From contig OZ038322.1 in assembly GCA_964035795.1 (NCBI GenBank), positions 3,568,264-3,632,263 of the forward strand: DNA of 64,000 nt, in the 5' to 3' direction. Source of the stretch: Pterobdella sp. o SKG-2022 (taxonomy: Eukaryota > Annelida > Clitellata > Hirudinida > Piscicolidae). The notes below the pieces were generated by a model. The model ran no database searches, was not told where the DNA came from, and saw only the letters and a list, made by a program, of their open reading frames with translations. Of the stretch, positions 1 to 22,568 are shown piece by piece; the first letter of the stretch is position 1, and each line of letters starts with the position of its first letter. A program made the translations under genes and the position numbers.

Positions 1-1765
1 ACAATTTATCCAAAGAAAATTGAATTGAATTTGCACAAAAGAATACAAAAAAGAAAAAAAGAACACAAAAGCACGCATAATGGGAAGGTATCGAGTGAGA
101 TAATTGCTTGACCCCCGTTAAACACCATAAAAGAATATTCCTTATTTGGGAACTTTGACTCACGAAGGCAGGCAAGCATACACCGTGATAACCGCGCGAT
201 CTGCAAGCACATCAATCAAAAGAGTTTTGCAAGAGTCCTTTTTGTCCCTTTCAAGAGCATTCTACATTGAATTTTCATTCATTCAATTGTGCAGCTTATA
301 AAAAGTATTTTAAACATATGGTTAAATAAACTTTTTGAAGGTTTGTTACAAATAAAATTTTTATGAGCTTTGATAATGGGAGGGAAAGCGAGACCACAAA
401 CAAATTATCACCTAAAAGCCTTAAATAATTCCCAATTGTTTCAATAAATTATAATGTTTCAAATACTGGTGTGTATTATGATAACTTGCTGAACTCCACA
501 CAATTTATGACTTGTCAAACATTTCATATAACACCACTCCAATCTAAACAGTTCTTCTGATTACTTGTAATAACATTTTTGTTTCATTTTTTCAGACATT
601 TATTTCAAGTACAGACTCGATAACAGTCTAGAGAGTATCGAAGATGGTTCTACAGTTGAACATCGTATAGGTATACTAGGACTTATAAAATTTTCACCTC
701 AAAATTTCTTGAAGACAAAGTTTGAAAACACTCCAATAGAACTTTTTTTGTCCCGTTCCAAGCAATGTGAGATAAGTGCCTGGTTGTAGGTAACGGATTA
801 AAGTTGGCTTATGAAAAGTGTGAAAAACTTCTTTATTTGATAAAAGCTGTTCACTTGAGCTTGGAGCGTTGAGAGGGTTGAGTGAGAAAGTTTTGAAGGG
901 CTAAGTAAGTAAAGTTGTGTTTGATAATTCTTTCAATAGATGTATGCTGGTCAGGAGGAGTATAGCAATTGTCACAACATTATGATCATTCATAAAGGAA
1001 AAGTTTATAAAGAATTTTGAAGTTAGAACTAGCCACGATGACATGAAACTTTTGGGTTCTTTAGAGGTCATGGCGTAAGATAGATTCCGAAGTCAATAAA
1101 TTTTCAATATCAATTTTTTTATGCTGTTTTGAAAGATAAAAAAATGAAATTTGCAAGAAATTTTTGTGTCGTGAAATTAGGAAAAAAAGTAATATGGAAA
1201 ATTACAACAAAAGTTCAAAAAAAATTTGAAAAAATGGTAAATCAATTTAACTCAAAAGTTTACCGCATAAAAAGATTTAAATTTTCTCTTATAAATATAT
1301 TTTTAATACAACGATAAAGCCTTAAAAATGGCTTATATAATTAACAAGGCAATATGAACAGTGGTTTATATACAACTTAATACAGAAAAATATATTTAAA
1401 CATCACAAAAAAATAATGATGATATAATTTCGTTACTGATAATTGTATTGATACGAACGAAAACAATGCAGATAATGGTGATGAATGGACATCGTAAGCA
1501 AAATAACAGCGCAGCCAAGTGATGATGTGTTAATGACAAAATTTCGATAAGTATTTGAAACGATTTTTATATAATAATAGCGCATTCTGCAGTGATTAAT
1601 AGCGTTTTGAAGGAAACAATCAAAGGATTACAGAGAATTAAGCGTTTAACTGTTCCTATTATTCCTTGAAGGGAGTAGATCTAGTTATTCGAAAACATTA
1701 GTAATACTTTTCAAAAGCAAAAAAAATAATTTATTCATAATAAAATAATTTTATAGTTAGTTGAA
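1..1765. other. Gene-free AT-rich stretch
   Basis: I see no exon, RNA gene or mobile element here. Open frames are short and of low-complexity composition, and none gave a recognisable protein motif on either strand. Confidence 0.5.
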
Positions 1766-1774
1766 TAGATAGAG

Positions 1775-2120
<346 letters not shown>

Positions 2121-2159
2121 ATAAATAATTAGAGAGATAGATAATTCACATAACCATCG

Positions 2160-2679
2160 AAGCAATTAAAACGAAGGCATATTATTTTGAGTTATTAATA
2201 CATTAAGAAAACCTGATACCCACTCTTATCAGTGATCTCCTTCTATGGTATGCAGAATCCAGCGTGTTGAAATGATAGAAACTATTTTCTATTATAACCT
2301 TCAATGCATGTTTATTTTTATAGAATCTTTTGATCTTGAAATCAAGTGATCCTATTGCCATTGATTAAATCAAATTAAAAGTTCCAAGCATTGTATCTGA
2401 TATGCGGTCATAGGTGTGCCAATGTTTATTCAAATTGAAGTCTATAAAGTGTTTTAGGATGAATACATGTGGAGTTAAAGGTGATTGCTGTTTTGTGGAC
2501 AATAACGTTAAAAAATAATTCTATAAATATAACATATAAACAATTATAACAGTATAAATAGCTTAGAATATTGAAGTAAATTTTCTATTGTGATTGCCTT
2601 AGATGATTATTATTGTTGTGTTTGTGTCGTCAAGCACGTTCTTCCGATCAAGGCTCTTTAACTAAACAGTGCCTCCCTT
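2160..2679. other. Gene-free spacer
   Basis: Nothing recognisable on either strand between the GATA array and the next tandem repeat. Confidence 0.45.
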
Positions 2680-2795
2680 GTTCCACACATCATCACCCAC
2701 ACATACACACATCATCACCCGTACATACACACATCATCACCCACACATACACACATCATCAAAAAAACATATATACATCATCACACACACAACCC
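2680..2795. repeat. 22-bp minisatellite
   Basis: Four to five tandem copies of a unit of about 22 bp built from CATCATCACCC followed by ACACATACACA. The copies degrade toward the right end. Confidence 0.85.
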
Positions 2796-3074
2796 ACCAC
2801 AGTATAAAAAACTATTAAGCATACATATAAAAAGCTTATAAAGAAAGCTTACACTGTCAACCAAAAAAAATGTACATGTGAAAGTAATGAAAAATTTGAA
2901 ACTAAAAGGGCCATAAACAAATAAAAGGGACATCTACACAAGTGTTTTGAGTCGTTCACAGCATACACACTCAAACACAAATAAATTTCAATAAGCACAC
3001 ATTCCCACATACATACACAAACAAAAAAACATAATTGAAAACATTAAACATGCTCAAATCAAGAAAAAACAAAA

Positions 3075-3157
3075 AAACAAAAAAACAAACAAACAAACAA
3101 AAAAACAAACAAACAAACAGACAAACAGACAAACAGACAAACAGACAAACAAACACA

Positions 3158-3216
<59 letters not shown>
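3075..3216. repeat. Compound (CAAA)n-(CAGA)n-(CA)n microsatellite
   Basis: The tract runs left to right from CAAA units, through ACAGACAA units, into about 27 CA dinucleotides ending near 3216. The order suggests stepwise mutation and expansion from one motif to the next. Several open frames crossing it are artefacts of the repeat. Confidence 0.95.
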
Positions 3217-3596
3217 CGATTATAAACATTTGACACAGCTTCAGAGGTATAAAGTAGAAAAAACAATGGAGTGTTGTTTTAGAGGGCCATAAACACTCTC
3301 CGTTCCAATCTCTCCTTTCTGAAAACTCAATTTAGATGCAACCATTGAAATTAAATTCAACTTTGAGCTTTTTAGGCTTCATTAACCCAAATGATTTTAA
3401 ATAATTCAATGGCTTTTGAAAAGGGATAATTAAGAAAAGGCCAGCACGGGGTAGGCAAGCAGGACTTCTGACACCAAATCAAATCTTTTTCTTAATTATC
3501 ATTTATCCACTTTGAAAGTTTAAGTTTCATAAATATAATTCTCTCCAGTCTTTGAAATCTTTTATAGCTGTTCATTCATTTAAAAACACATCTATT

Positions 3597-3700
3597 CACT
3601 ATCCAATCATTTTTCCATTCATCCAACTATCCACACATCCACCACTCCACCATGCATCCATCCATCTACCATTCCACGATCCATCCATCCACCACCACCC
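3597..3700. repeat. CATC/CCAC-rich simple repeat
   Basis: Degenerate CATCCATCCA and CCACCA units. The complementary type of motif (GGATGGATGA) forms the larger array at 7.37-7.78 kb. Confidence 0.7.
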
Positions 3701-5268
3701 TACTCCACTCACCTGTTTATCACCTTCAGCCATCATCACAGTTAACGTCAAAAGCATTTAAGAAATCATATTCAATTTATAAAGTAATTTACGTGTCTGA
3801 GTGTTGTAGCGATGGCATTGTAATAGAATTCCGAGGTGCATCTCATTACCTTCTTTCTTCCTTCGTTTGTGCTCTATTTTATTGAAACAGTTTGATAGCT
3901 TCTAGAATATTTTTTGAATTTGAATTTTAGCCATTATTTTTTTGATTTCTAATTTATTAACTATTTTAAATGTTAATTTATTTTTTTAAATGTAAATCAA
4001 TTATATTTTCCATTCTTCAATTTTAACAATTAATTTCATGGAAATTCAATTCACCCTACATCTAACATTATTTCAATACAAATTAACATTTTTTTCATAT
4101 ATTATCCAATCATAATTTGGATCTATTAAAGCTCAACTAGCTTTTAATTAAGAGATAAAAACTGCAGGGATTCCAAAGAGGCACATCTGATAAGGTTCCA
4201 CGAATTTTCATCTCACATCGCCAGCAGCCTGCATTGCAATTAATTGAGACTGCCAACTGCTGAGTTATCATCGATACTTTGTGGTATATTATCACTCTTA
4301 ATTTACATCATATTATTTCATTGATGTTGTTTCTATAATGATCAAAACATAGCAGGATATTTTGCTAATGATAACAATGAGTGTTTTTTTAAGATAAACA
4401 AACTAGTTTCTATTTAAAATGATAATTTTTTTTTTCATAAAATAATGTTTTGAAAAATCTTTATTGCATCATATAAATTTTTGTAGCGCTCAATAGAAAA
4501 AGCAAATTTTATGAGTCATATTTAATGATTCTTCAGGCAGAGACAAATAAATAAAATTTTTGCATTTTAAAATATAATAATGGTTTTTGACAAAGTTGAA
4601 ATTGTGGAATATTTTAGTTGGATAAAAAGTATCAAAATATCGCCTTTATTGTTTTGTGAAGTCATTTTTAAAAACATTTCAGTGGTTTTCCTTCAAAGAT
4701 GCTCTTGTTTTTGATTTTTTTAATTTTTCATCAAATGCTCAAACTTTACTTTTTAAAATAGAATACTTCTCAATTTCAAAAACCATTCGTTAACATTTTC
4801 ATTAACTTACTTTTAAAATTACTCAAATCTACTCAACTCCAGCTCCAAACCATCAACATTTAATAAATCTAAAAGTAACAACAAATCCTGCAATCCCTCC
4901 ATTAATTATGATTTCATCAATTTTTTCCAGACAACTCGTAGCCTCGGGTAGCAGCCATTTCGAGAGCCGATCTCAGTATATGCACTAGAATATGTTGAAA
5001 AAATGATAACAAAGATAAAATAATAATGGAAAAAAATTAAAAGTTAAATCAATAAAAAAATTTCTATCATGCTAAAATTAAAAAATTATAAATTGAAATA
5101 AACTCAGTTAAAACCTGTACAGTACAAAAAATGTGTAATTTCAAAAGTTAATATGAGATTCTTGAAGCTCACAAGCAGATACACGAACATGAAATGCATC
5201 GAGTCTTCGCTGATAACGTCCATATCACTTAATATCATCATCTCTCTATTATGCTTATTATCATCCAT
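3701..5268. other. Gene-free stretch
   Basis: AT-rich sequence with no open frame that I can connect to a protein family and no recognisable mobile element. Confidence 0.4.
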
Positions 5269-5430
<162 letters not shown>

Positions 5431-7369
5431 ATATTTTTAATCTTGTTATTATCATTTTCAAAAACTTTCTCAACTTAAAATTTTATTATAAATTAATGAA
5501 TTCAATCTTTTGAAAAAATCTTGGAAAATTTTCCGTACTCGAACAATTGAAATAAATTTATTCTTGAAAAAATCTTACGTGTGTGCATCTAGATTCAAAA
5601 GATCTTTTTGCGGTCACTTTAAAGCAACGCTGAATTAATTAAGAAGCAACGCAAGAGTCTAATAAACACTAGGGCATTTGGACATTTTAAAAGCTTGTTT
5701 TTTCAATGAAAGTAAATAATTGAATACCTTGCATTATTCATGATCTTTCATGACCACTTCCGCTAGGCGCCATCTTCAAATTTAATGAAGAATCATGCCG
5801 GATCTACGTGTCTTCAGATTGAATAATATCATAAGAACAATATAAAAATATCATCAAAAGAGTAACAACGACAGAGAAAATTGAATAAACTGAAAGATTT
5901 AAAAACGCAATGAAGATATACAAGGTATCTAGATACACGAAAAAGTTTTCAAAATTAAATATAGATGAATGAGGCGAAAAACTTTGAAAAAACATGGTTA
6001 CTAATGCGAAAACAACTATATTGGCGTCAAAAAGAATATTGAAAAACGCGGGAAAAAAAGAATTTTTAGTAATTAAGCGCTAAAGAATTTAAGACCTTCA
6101 ATTGAGGGTCAGCTTTATTCCATTCCGTCATTACTTTTATTCTTCTTGTTTTTGAATATATTATTGTTGTTTTTTCGATTATTTAAAAAATTTTAGTATT
6201 AATTTAATATTATATATATTTATATAGCACGCAAAATTTGTGCCTTCAATTTATTGAAATTTACTTGTTTCTCTTATTCAATTAAAAAAACACTGTACAA
6301 CTTATAATTAATTCAAAATCAAATTTTACAGCTCAAAACAACACAGTGAAAAACAATATAGTGGCGTCAACTGCAAGTCGTTGAATTAAACACATTAAAC
6401 TAAAGACCCCAACTAACAAAATTAATCAAGTTTAAAAATGATTTGAGTTCTAAATTTGAAGTCTCAAATTTTAAATGTTAAGAATATTCAACTAATTGCA
6501 TAATTATTTAAAATGCTTTTTTCCCTTTTTGAACTTTTGAGCATAAACGCATTTATATGAGAAATAGTGTTCAGATACATCTTATTTTGTCATTTTTTTC
6601 TAAAGATCTTTAAGTTTATCACATAATAAATGATACTATCTATTCCATGCAAAAACATTTTGTTGTGATAATTTGACATAAGTAGTTTTTAATATTTTGC
6701 ATTTTTTTTTAATTAAAATTATTTTTTATTTCACCCTCACCATCATTGAATTATAAAAAATTTTTTACTCTCACCCCGCCTGCTCTTTCACCATCTTTCA
6801 CCAACTTAACATTCAAGTCCTCTCATCAACCTCCTTCTCTCCCCATCCATCCTTCAACCACCCTTCAACCACCTCTCTCCAACTTAATAGAGCTACATTA
6901 AAGATTCAGTGGATCTAGAGTCAAACAACTAATTCAAATTTATCTCTACTAGACCCACAAAACTTTGTTTAAACTACTTTAATTTTTAATGCTCCACTTT
7001 GAAAACTAAAAGTAAACGTTTATATAATTATTTTCTTATTATTTAAATAAGTGAGTGGTTTTAAAATTATTTGAGCTATTTAAACATCAATATGAACAGA
7101 ATTTATTGCATTTTTAAATATTTAAAAGGCATATTGAAAAGAATAAGAATGAATGAGATATTATGGGTTGCTTGAATGATGAGGATGGATGGCTTGCAGA
7201 AGCTTCAAACTAATATATACACCATGACAAAATATAAATATATTTTATGATATTTTAAACATTTAAAAGTGAATTTAAAATGTACGTTTTTCGTAAATTG
7301 GTCATTTATCATGCATTCGTGGCATCGCTCTTAAATAAGAACTATTTGGAGTTCAATTCTTTCGGATAC
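5431..7369. other. Gene-free stretch
   Basis: No recognisable exon, RNA or transposon sequence on either strand. Confidence 0.4.
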
Positions 7370-7780
7370 AGGTTGACGGATGAATGAATGGGTGGATGGG
7401 TGAATGGTTGGATGGATAAGTGGATGGATGGGTGGATAGATGAGTGTGTCAGTGGATGGATGAGTGACTGAAAAGTGGAATGAATGGACGAGCGGGTGGA
7501 TTGGTGGTCGGAAGGGTGTATTGGTTGGTTGGTAAATGGATGTTGATAATTGGGGGTGTGGATGGGCTGGTGGCTGAATAAGATGGGGGCGTAGATGGAA
7601 TGGTGGATGAGTGAGATGGGGTAGTAGCTGAGTGAGGTGGGTAGATGAATGAATAAGTGGGGTGTGAAAAACTATTGGGTGAGTAGTTGATGAGATGGTT
7701 AAAAAGTGGAGTGAAGAAATGAGTAATTGAATGCATAAATGGATGGGTAAATAGTTGGATAAGTGAATTGATAGATGGAA
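7370..7780. repeat. Degenerate GGAT/GGATGAAT simple-repeat tract
   Basis: About 400 bp of imperfect TGGATGGATGAG, GGGTGGAT and GAATGAAT units with interspersed GTGG-rich stretches. The Pro/Ser/Thr-rich frame on the minus strand is a translation of this tract, not a gene. Confidence 0.8.
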
Positions 7781-8814
7781 GAAAGTGTACAGACGATTAA
7801 AAAGGATATATTTAATATTAGAAATAATAAAGACTGGTGAAGGGAATCAAGATAAATGAAAAGGTACTTAAATTGTGATTAAATAATGTTTCTGGAGCAG
7901 CATGCAATACAGACGTCTCACATAGCGTAGAGTCGTAATCACATGCCAAGTTGCAAGTTGATTATTAAAAACACTCTTTGTGTTACGCCTTAATATGTAT
8001 TACAATCGAGAACTTGATGAAGTCTTCAATTAAATTCAGATTTTTTTACTTTGATTATCAAATATTTTCTATGCTGACCAGAGATGGAAATACAAAAAAA
8101 ATCAATTACGGGACTAAATAGAGTTGAAAAGATAATGAGGTTATGATGACAATTATACATTCTGTACCTTATCTGCATCTTTTATATGAATATCAAATAT
8201 GTACTTGCCTATAAACTGATATTATGAGAGCTTATTCCTGATAGACTGATGGATGAAAAAGAAGAAAAAAATAAATAAAGAAAAATTTAATATTATTGTG
8301 GAGTTGATAAAGGAAGTATGTACAAGTAGATGGGGAATTAAAAAACATTTCAAGATGGCGGGTTGATGGCGGAGGAGTTGTTTTTAGTGCAGTTATTTAT
8401 GTGTTTACTCTTGCTATTTTGCGCAATCATTCAGGGTCACTTTAAATGACGAGTTATGGAGGGCACACATAATTTAAACGAGGCTGAAACATGTTGTGCA
8501 TTAAGTGACTATCTTTCTTCATTTAACTTCTAATAAAAAATGCTTTGGAATTTTTTGTTAATGCAAGCATTGAATGTTATCCTACTCTTTCAATTCAATA
8601 TTCAGAGTTTTGAATACCATCTTGTTTTTTGTGTTGTTACTCATTTTTGAATTTTCTTTTCTCGTTCTCTTCATATTTCTCATCCAATCAAATCTTATAT
8701 AGGCTGACACGGGCATTTGAAGGCCGATAGAATTTCGTATATAGTGATGAAATCTTAAGACTCCTCTTATCTCACCTGATTCGATCGACGAAGGTGGACA
8801 CGATGAATACCGAT
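7781..8814. other. Gene-free spacer
   Basis: AT-rich sequence between two simple-repeat tracts; no exon or mobile element recognised. Confidence 0.4.
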
Positions 8815-9050
8815 GCGGTGGTGTCTATGTGAGGTTGTGTGTGCTGTCTGTGTGAGGGTTGTGAGTGAGAGTTGTGTGTGAAGGTTGTTGTAAAGTTTGT
8901 TTGTGAGGTTGTTGTGTGAGGTTTGTGTTGTGTTGTGTGTGTATGTGTGTGAGTGTTTGAGAGTTCTGTTTGAGGTTTGTTTGGGAGGGTTGTGCATGAT
9001 GGTTGTGAGGGTTATGTGGGATTATTTATGTATGATAGTTGTGTTTGTAT
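8815..9050. repeat. GT-rich degenerate simple repeat
   Basis: Irregular GTTGTGTGTGAGG-type units about 240 bp long. The overlapping short open frames on both strands follow from the biased composition. Confidence 0.75.
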
Positions 9051-12000
9051 TGTGTGCGAGTCTGATCTCAAATCTGCCTTTTTTCATTGAGTATTCAACT
9101 ACCAGCTTGAGGAATCGATCAAAAATCAGCTTAGATTCACTTTTAACGATGTTGTTTTAACAGGAGAAAGTTTTATTGTAATAAAAGTGTACTATTTAAT
9201 TAAAATTTTTAACAATTTTTCATAAATTGTGGAGTATTTTTAAAGTGGGTGTATTTGATGTTAATTGAAACAGTCTTATCTGATTTGGGTTGAGAAGTTC
9301 AACTTATAGATCTAATTATTTTTCTAATTATAATTATAAAAATTTGATTCCTTAATTTCATTCCAATGAAGTTTTAAATATTCATTTTAAAAACATAAAC
9401 TACTTATTTTATTTATAAAATAATCAAATACTTATAAACTACTTCCAATGCAACGAAGCTTAGTTTTGAATTGACATCTCATTCTGCTCAAAACATGAAT
9501 AAATGATCTTTCATATTAATTTATCACACAGTTATGACAATGGTGGTTCTTAATGATGAATATGAAACTACATATGGTCATCACTCTTTATGAACCTTTG
9601 GGTGCTGTTTGTGCACCAGGCCCTGATGTAGGATCATGGTACCAATTTGGAGTTTGACATGTTCACTCACCTTCGTTTGCAGGTGTTTTCAGGTATTAAA
9701 TAGTGGAGATTTTTATAGAATCTTCCTATTTCTGAAAAGCAAAGTTACATTCTAAACATAATCTACAAATGCTTTTTAAACTCAAAGTTATTTTTTGGAA
9801 CTTAACTATGAAAACTGACATACAAACAAAAGTGAAGTGGTGATCAGGTAGCACAAAGTGCCTTGCAATCTGGTATGTGGGTGCCTGGTGCTGGGTGGAC
9901 TTATGGATGAGTCAGACTTGAGAGTTGGAAAGCTGTTTCAAATTCTCAGTTTGAAGCGATAATGAAATATTCAAACAAGTTTGTACAAAAAAATCTTTTG
10001 AAAATCACTTAAATTGAAAACTTAAAAATATTTGTAAGAAAATTGATGTATACTTTTGAATTATCTAAATAAGTTTATAATTTATTGAAGCATAAATTAT
10101 TCAGAACTTTTTTAAAATTTTCAAACATAATATATTGAAATAGAAACTATTCAAGCATAATTTAATTATTTAAATAGAATAATGTTTTGCATCCGTTTGG
10201 TTTGGAATAAACTTACCGTATTATAGCCACATACAGACCCTATAGAAGCATCAGATCTGCTCAAAAAGTGGAGGGTTCCCATGGAACAAGAGAAAAAAGA
10301 AGTTAACACAAAGTATTCATTAGTTTGAAACGCCAAGCTTATCGTAAGCGCTTATCAAGTGAAGAGGTGATAAGTATGGCCATCCAGAGAAGGAATGCTT
10401 GTAGTGTGCTAGGCACTCTCGCAAGTGCAAGGAAATCAGAAAAAATCTTTTATTTGTGATTATTACAAACAATTCAAACATTTTTGATTATTTTTAAATT
10501 TGACGGTTGAATAAACATTTGTTTTCATTTAAAATTTCGCGCCATATTTAGAAGTGAAGTAGAGTCTCCAAAATAACTAGACTCTTGGAGTAACAAAACA
10601 AACTTTAGAAGCAAAAGAGTTTTACAGTTGGTAGTTTTTTTTTATTCAAATTGGAAGTTCATAATAGTTGCAACTGAAATAAAAAAATTTTTCACATTTG
10701 AGTTTTTTAAATCTTAAACTTGACTGCGTTAAGTTTTTAGGCTTTGATTCCATTAAGATTGTACATGATGATTTCCATAACCAACATCCCACCAAAAATA
10801 AAGTTTAATTAAAAAATTCTAAAATTAGAAATGGATTCATTTAAGCTTCAGATTCTGAATAAACCTGGTTCTTCACCAAATGCTTGAAAGTGATTCTCTA
10901 AGAACTGACATGACATTCTTTATAAAATTTCTCATATAATTTTCATCGTGAATTTTTTGTACTCATTGAAATGTTTCAGTTCATTGATTTGATGAACAAA
11001 CCTAAAGTATGTTGTGCTTTTCATAATGTTTTTATAGATAACCCCTTAAACCATAAAAAATCTCTTCAATAATTGTCTTTACGACTATTTTCATCTAAAA
11101 ATTAGAAAACTACTTTTTGAATTGATATTTAAGATATTTCTTTCTAATCAAACAAAAGTTTTGTTGAGTTTCACATAGATGCATTCAAATCTGCTTTGAG
11201 AGTTAATGTTTGAAAGCTTATGCCAAAAGCAAAAAAATATGTATTTTGAGTTTCAATAAAAAACCTGTAGCAAAAATGTAATCAAATTCAAACAGAGAAA
11301 AACAGTTTGATGAACTTTTTAAATGAAAGTTGTCATGGCAAAAAAAGGGGATTTTTGATTTTCAACAGTCAAAACTACTCGCTAGAGAGCAATATCATTC
11401 ATGTTAGCTACTGCTTCTTATGAAATTTGAATTGTGTTTAAAGCGAAAATTTCGAGTAAAGTTCTGCTTGAATATATTATTTTGACATTTCTTGCAACGC
11501 ACGTTATTGGTACAACTGGAGGTGAAAGTGAGTTTTTGGTAACTGGTATAAAAGATAAAAACGGAACGATGTGACTAGTTTGCGCCTCTTGAGCTGACGG
11601 TAGAGGACCTAAAAAAACGCTGCAAACTAAGCCACGGAAATCTTTAGTATATTGTAACAGAGCGGTGCAGCTCTTAAGGAATCCCTATCAGCAGAAAGTA
11701 CAGATGATCGGTTTATGATCTTAGTTGGTAGCCCTATCTGGATGGGTGGATACAAAATTTTGAAAATTTCTGAAGAGGTGTTTTTACAGTATTGAAGGTA
11801 ACATATCAGGTCTTTTGGTCGTAGGTCAGACATGGCTTGGAACGTTTTCTTTGTAAAAAAAGTTCTTTAAGCCGTTCTAAAGAAAAAATAAAATTCTTAA
11901 AATGTTTAAAAAACATTATTTCACCATTTTCTGTTGTTTGTCAAAAGTTTTGGCAAAAGTTGGACATTCTATGGGATGATATACAAAGACACATATTAAA

Positions 12001-14752
12001 AGCACAAAAGAGGTTGTCCAAAATGAAATCAATATTTTAGATTGGTGAACATTTAACTCAAACTTGCATCGGATGAAGAAATGTGGGGAAGTAATTTGTG
12101 AGGTATATGTTGGTGGACGTCAGTTCTTCTGGATTTTTGAGCTTCAAGACTACTCGGCTTAGAAATTTATTTCAAAAGAATATTTTTAAAACAACGATTT
12201 TGATGCAAAAGACACAATCTCATGATGCAAAGTTATCAAATACGTTTCATCAGTCATTTTTTATTTGGGAAAAATTCTCGAACTAAATACATATTAAAAA
12301 TAGTTATGGAAATGAAAATTTGACCACCCATTTTTAATTTTATCGTGAAATTATCAAAAGAGTTATACTTCGTTTAATGCAAGTTTTAAAACTCACAATG
12401 GGGCTTGAGATTTATTAAAAATCGAAACTTTGAAGAGCTTCGATCTTTAAAAAAATTACAAGCCTTTGGGTGTTTTGAATCTATATTTCAAATTCTTTTA
12501 TACTTTTAATAAAATTCATTTTTATGGTTTAACTTTTTTTAAAATACAATTTTTTTTACAGTTTTCAACGATGAAAATATTGCTATGAATTGTGATAGTA
12601 AAACAATGAGAAAGCTATTAAGACTAAAACATTAAGGACTTGATGGATTTAAAAAATTCCAATACCTCTAACTAACACAGGTTTAAGCTTGGCATTTGTG
12701 AATTTCCAACTGCTGTATGTATTTTATTTAAACTTTACACTCGTATAAATACAAAAGAAAAATTGAATTAAAATTCTAACAGTTTTAATTAATTAAATCT
12801 AGCCATAACCACTTGAGAAGTGCCAAAATAATAAGGTTCTCATTGAATTGAGTGTCGTGGAATAAATTTAAAATATATCCTTCAACAAGTTTTAATGAAT
12901 AGAATTTCAAATATGAAAAGATATACTTTTCGAAAACGTCAATTTTTTGCACTCTACCAACAAAAACTCCTAAAGTTGAGATGAGTAGCTTGTTAGAACT
13001 CTATAATTTTGGTACTATTTAAAACTCAAAGCATCATCAGAAAATTTGAAAGTTAAAATATAGATATCGATTTCTCGCTGCTAACTTCACCCCAATGAGT
13101 CGCTAACATACAAAAATACCTCATACAGATGACACTAACCTAAGAAGACGAAAACAGTTCACTATTACTACGCTACCAAATACTATATGTTCTTAACAAT
13201 ATTAGAGCATATATACATAACTTTGGGATTAATAGAGATAGAATGAAAATTATTTGACGCTCAAGATGGGAAGTGTGAAGGTGCCAAAATAGAACTTTAG
13301 TATAACATAAATTTAATTATATATGTTATTAATTATAAATGTTTTATCAATTTAATCAATGGAGTCAAACAGCAAACACAAAAGGGTTGTGATTCAAGTA
13401 GGTTTATGAGAAATGTGAAATGGCTGAGTTCTACAGAGAGATGGTAAGTGGCATCTCTGAAGGTGTCGTTAAATAGTGGTTCATTCCACCAATGTCATGA
13501 TGGCTCATAAATTCATGGTTTAAAGGATTTCAAAAAGCATTAAATGTGATTTCAACAGAGTCAAACGTATGTCTAAATACCACTAAACGAAAGCAACATA
13601 AAATGAGTGTAGTCTACATTGAATATAAGATAGTGAGTCTTTTTTTTAAAAAAAAAGTAATTTCTTAATGTTTTCAGTTTCTATAGTACTAATAGATTGA
13701 AATATGAATAAAATATTTCAAGATAAATATATCTGAAAAACTTGGTATAGAAAATCTCAGATTAAAAGACTTATTGCAAAGTAAGGTAAAAAATATTGAA
13801 ATTCACAGTTTAATACATAATTATAACAAGAATCTGGTTCGAATACTTTGTTTAAGTATAATCAAAAACTAACAAACCTCAAATCAAGCGTAATATATAG
13901 TTTCAACGTGAGAGTTTGTAAAATGATGATGGTACATTACACAAGTTATGTGGTAAAAGTCAAACAGAATGACATGATCTGAATAGAAAAACGTGGCTGT
14001 TCATTTGGTGAGCTCAACAACTTTTGGAAAACAATTTACGTTTCATTTAAACTTTAGTTTCGATAAATGAATAATGACCTGTACGAATATGGAAAATATT
14101 GATGGTATTAATATGGAGTGTCATATCTTGAAAGACAAACACATCTGAAAATTAAAGGAAGGAAAAATCTGATAAAATGATGAATTGTTTAAAATAGCTT
14201 CAATAAGAAACTCAAACTCCAAATAAACTTAGTAAAATTATACTATTTTGTCCAATTCTATCTTAATCAGCATACAATGAATTTTTCTATTACCACTTGA
14301 AATTCAAACGTTGAAATTACTAGATAAACAACTAATGAGCTTTTCAAATGGTTCAGAGTTGAATGAATATAAATAATGAAAGTTTCAAAGCGAATCACCG
14401 ATAAAATGACTTAAGAAACCCTTCGAAAGCCTCTCTTGTCAACGAATTGCTGAACCGAGAAGATGAGAGGATTAAATCCCTTGAAAGTTGATAACATTAG
14501 TTATGAAATAAATGTATGTTCAATAACGCATCCAACAGAAAAAAATGTTTCTACAACGATAATCGTTGCGATACAAGAATATATGGAAAGATAAAAAAGT
14601 TAGCAATTTATGAGCGTTCAAAAACTCTGGTCAACCACAACTTAGTGTATCAAACAATTAATCCATTCATAATTAATGAATATCTACTAAATTTACGACT
14701 TTGTAACGAAAGCACGTTACGCATAATGTAGTTTATGTGGCTTGTGAGAGGC
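9051..14752. other. Long gene-free interval upstream of the synaptotagmin 3' end
   Basis: About 5.7 kb without a recognisable gene. It holds one degenerate MITE-like fragment near 10.3 kb. A short, somewhat less AT-rich segment at 11.57-11.83 kb has a 68-codon minus-strand open frame that matches nothing I know. Confidence 0.4.
10306..10362. mobile_element. Degenerate half-copy of the AAGCTT-core MITE family
   Basis: ACAAAGTATTCATTAG followed by CCAAGCTTATCGTAAGCG and TATCAAGTG matches, with changes, the left arm of the MITE at 31,427. No matching right arm is present nearby. Confidence 0.45.

Positions 14753-22568
<7,816 letters not shown>

Noticed and set aside
3035..3292. Overlapping Thr/His and Cys/Val repeat frames on both strands
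   Set aside because: They are translations of the CA/CAAA compound microsatellite.
7449..7736. 95-codon Pro/Ser/Thr-rich minus-strand frame
   Set aside because: It lies wholly within the GGAT-type simple repeat and lacks splice or homology support.
11627..11833. 68-codon minus-strand frame in a less AT-rich patch
   Set aside because: No recognisable motif, splice context or conserved neighbour.
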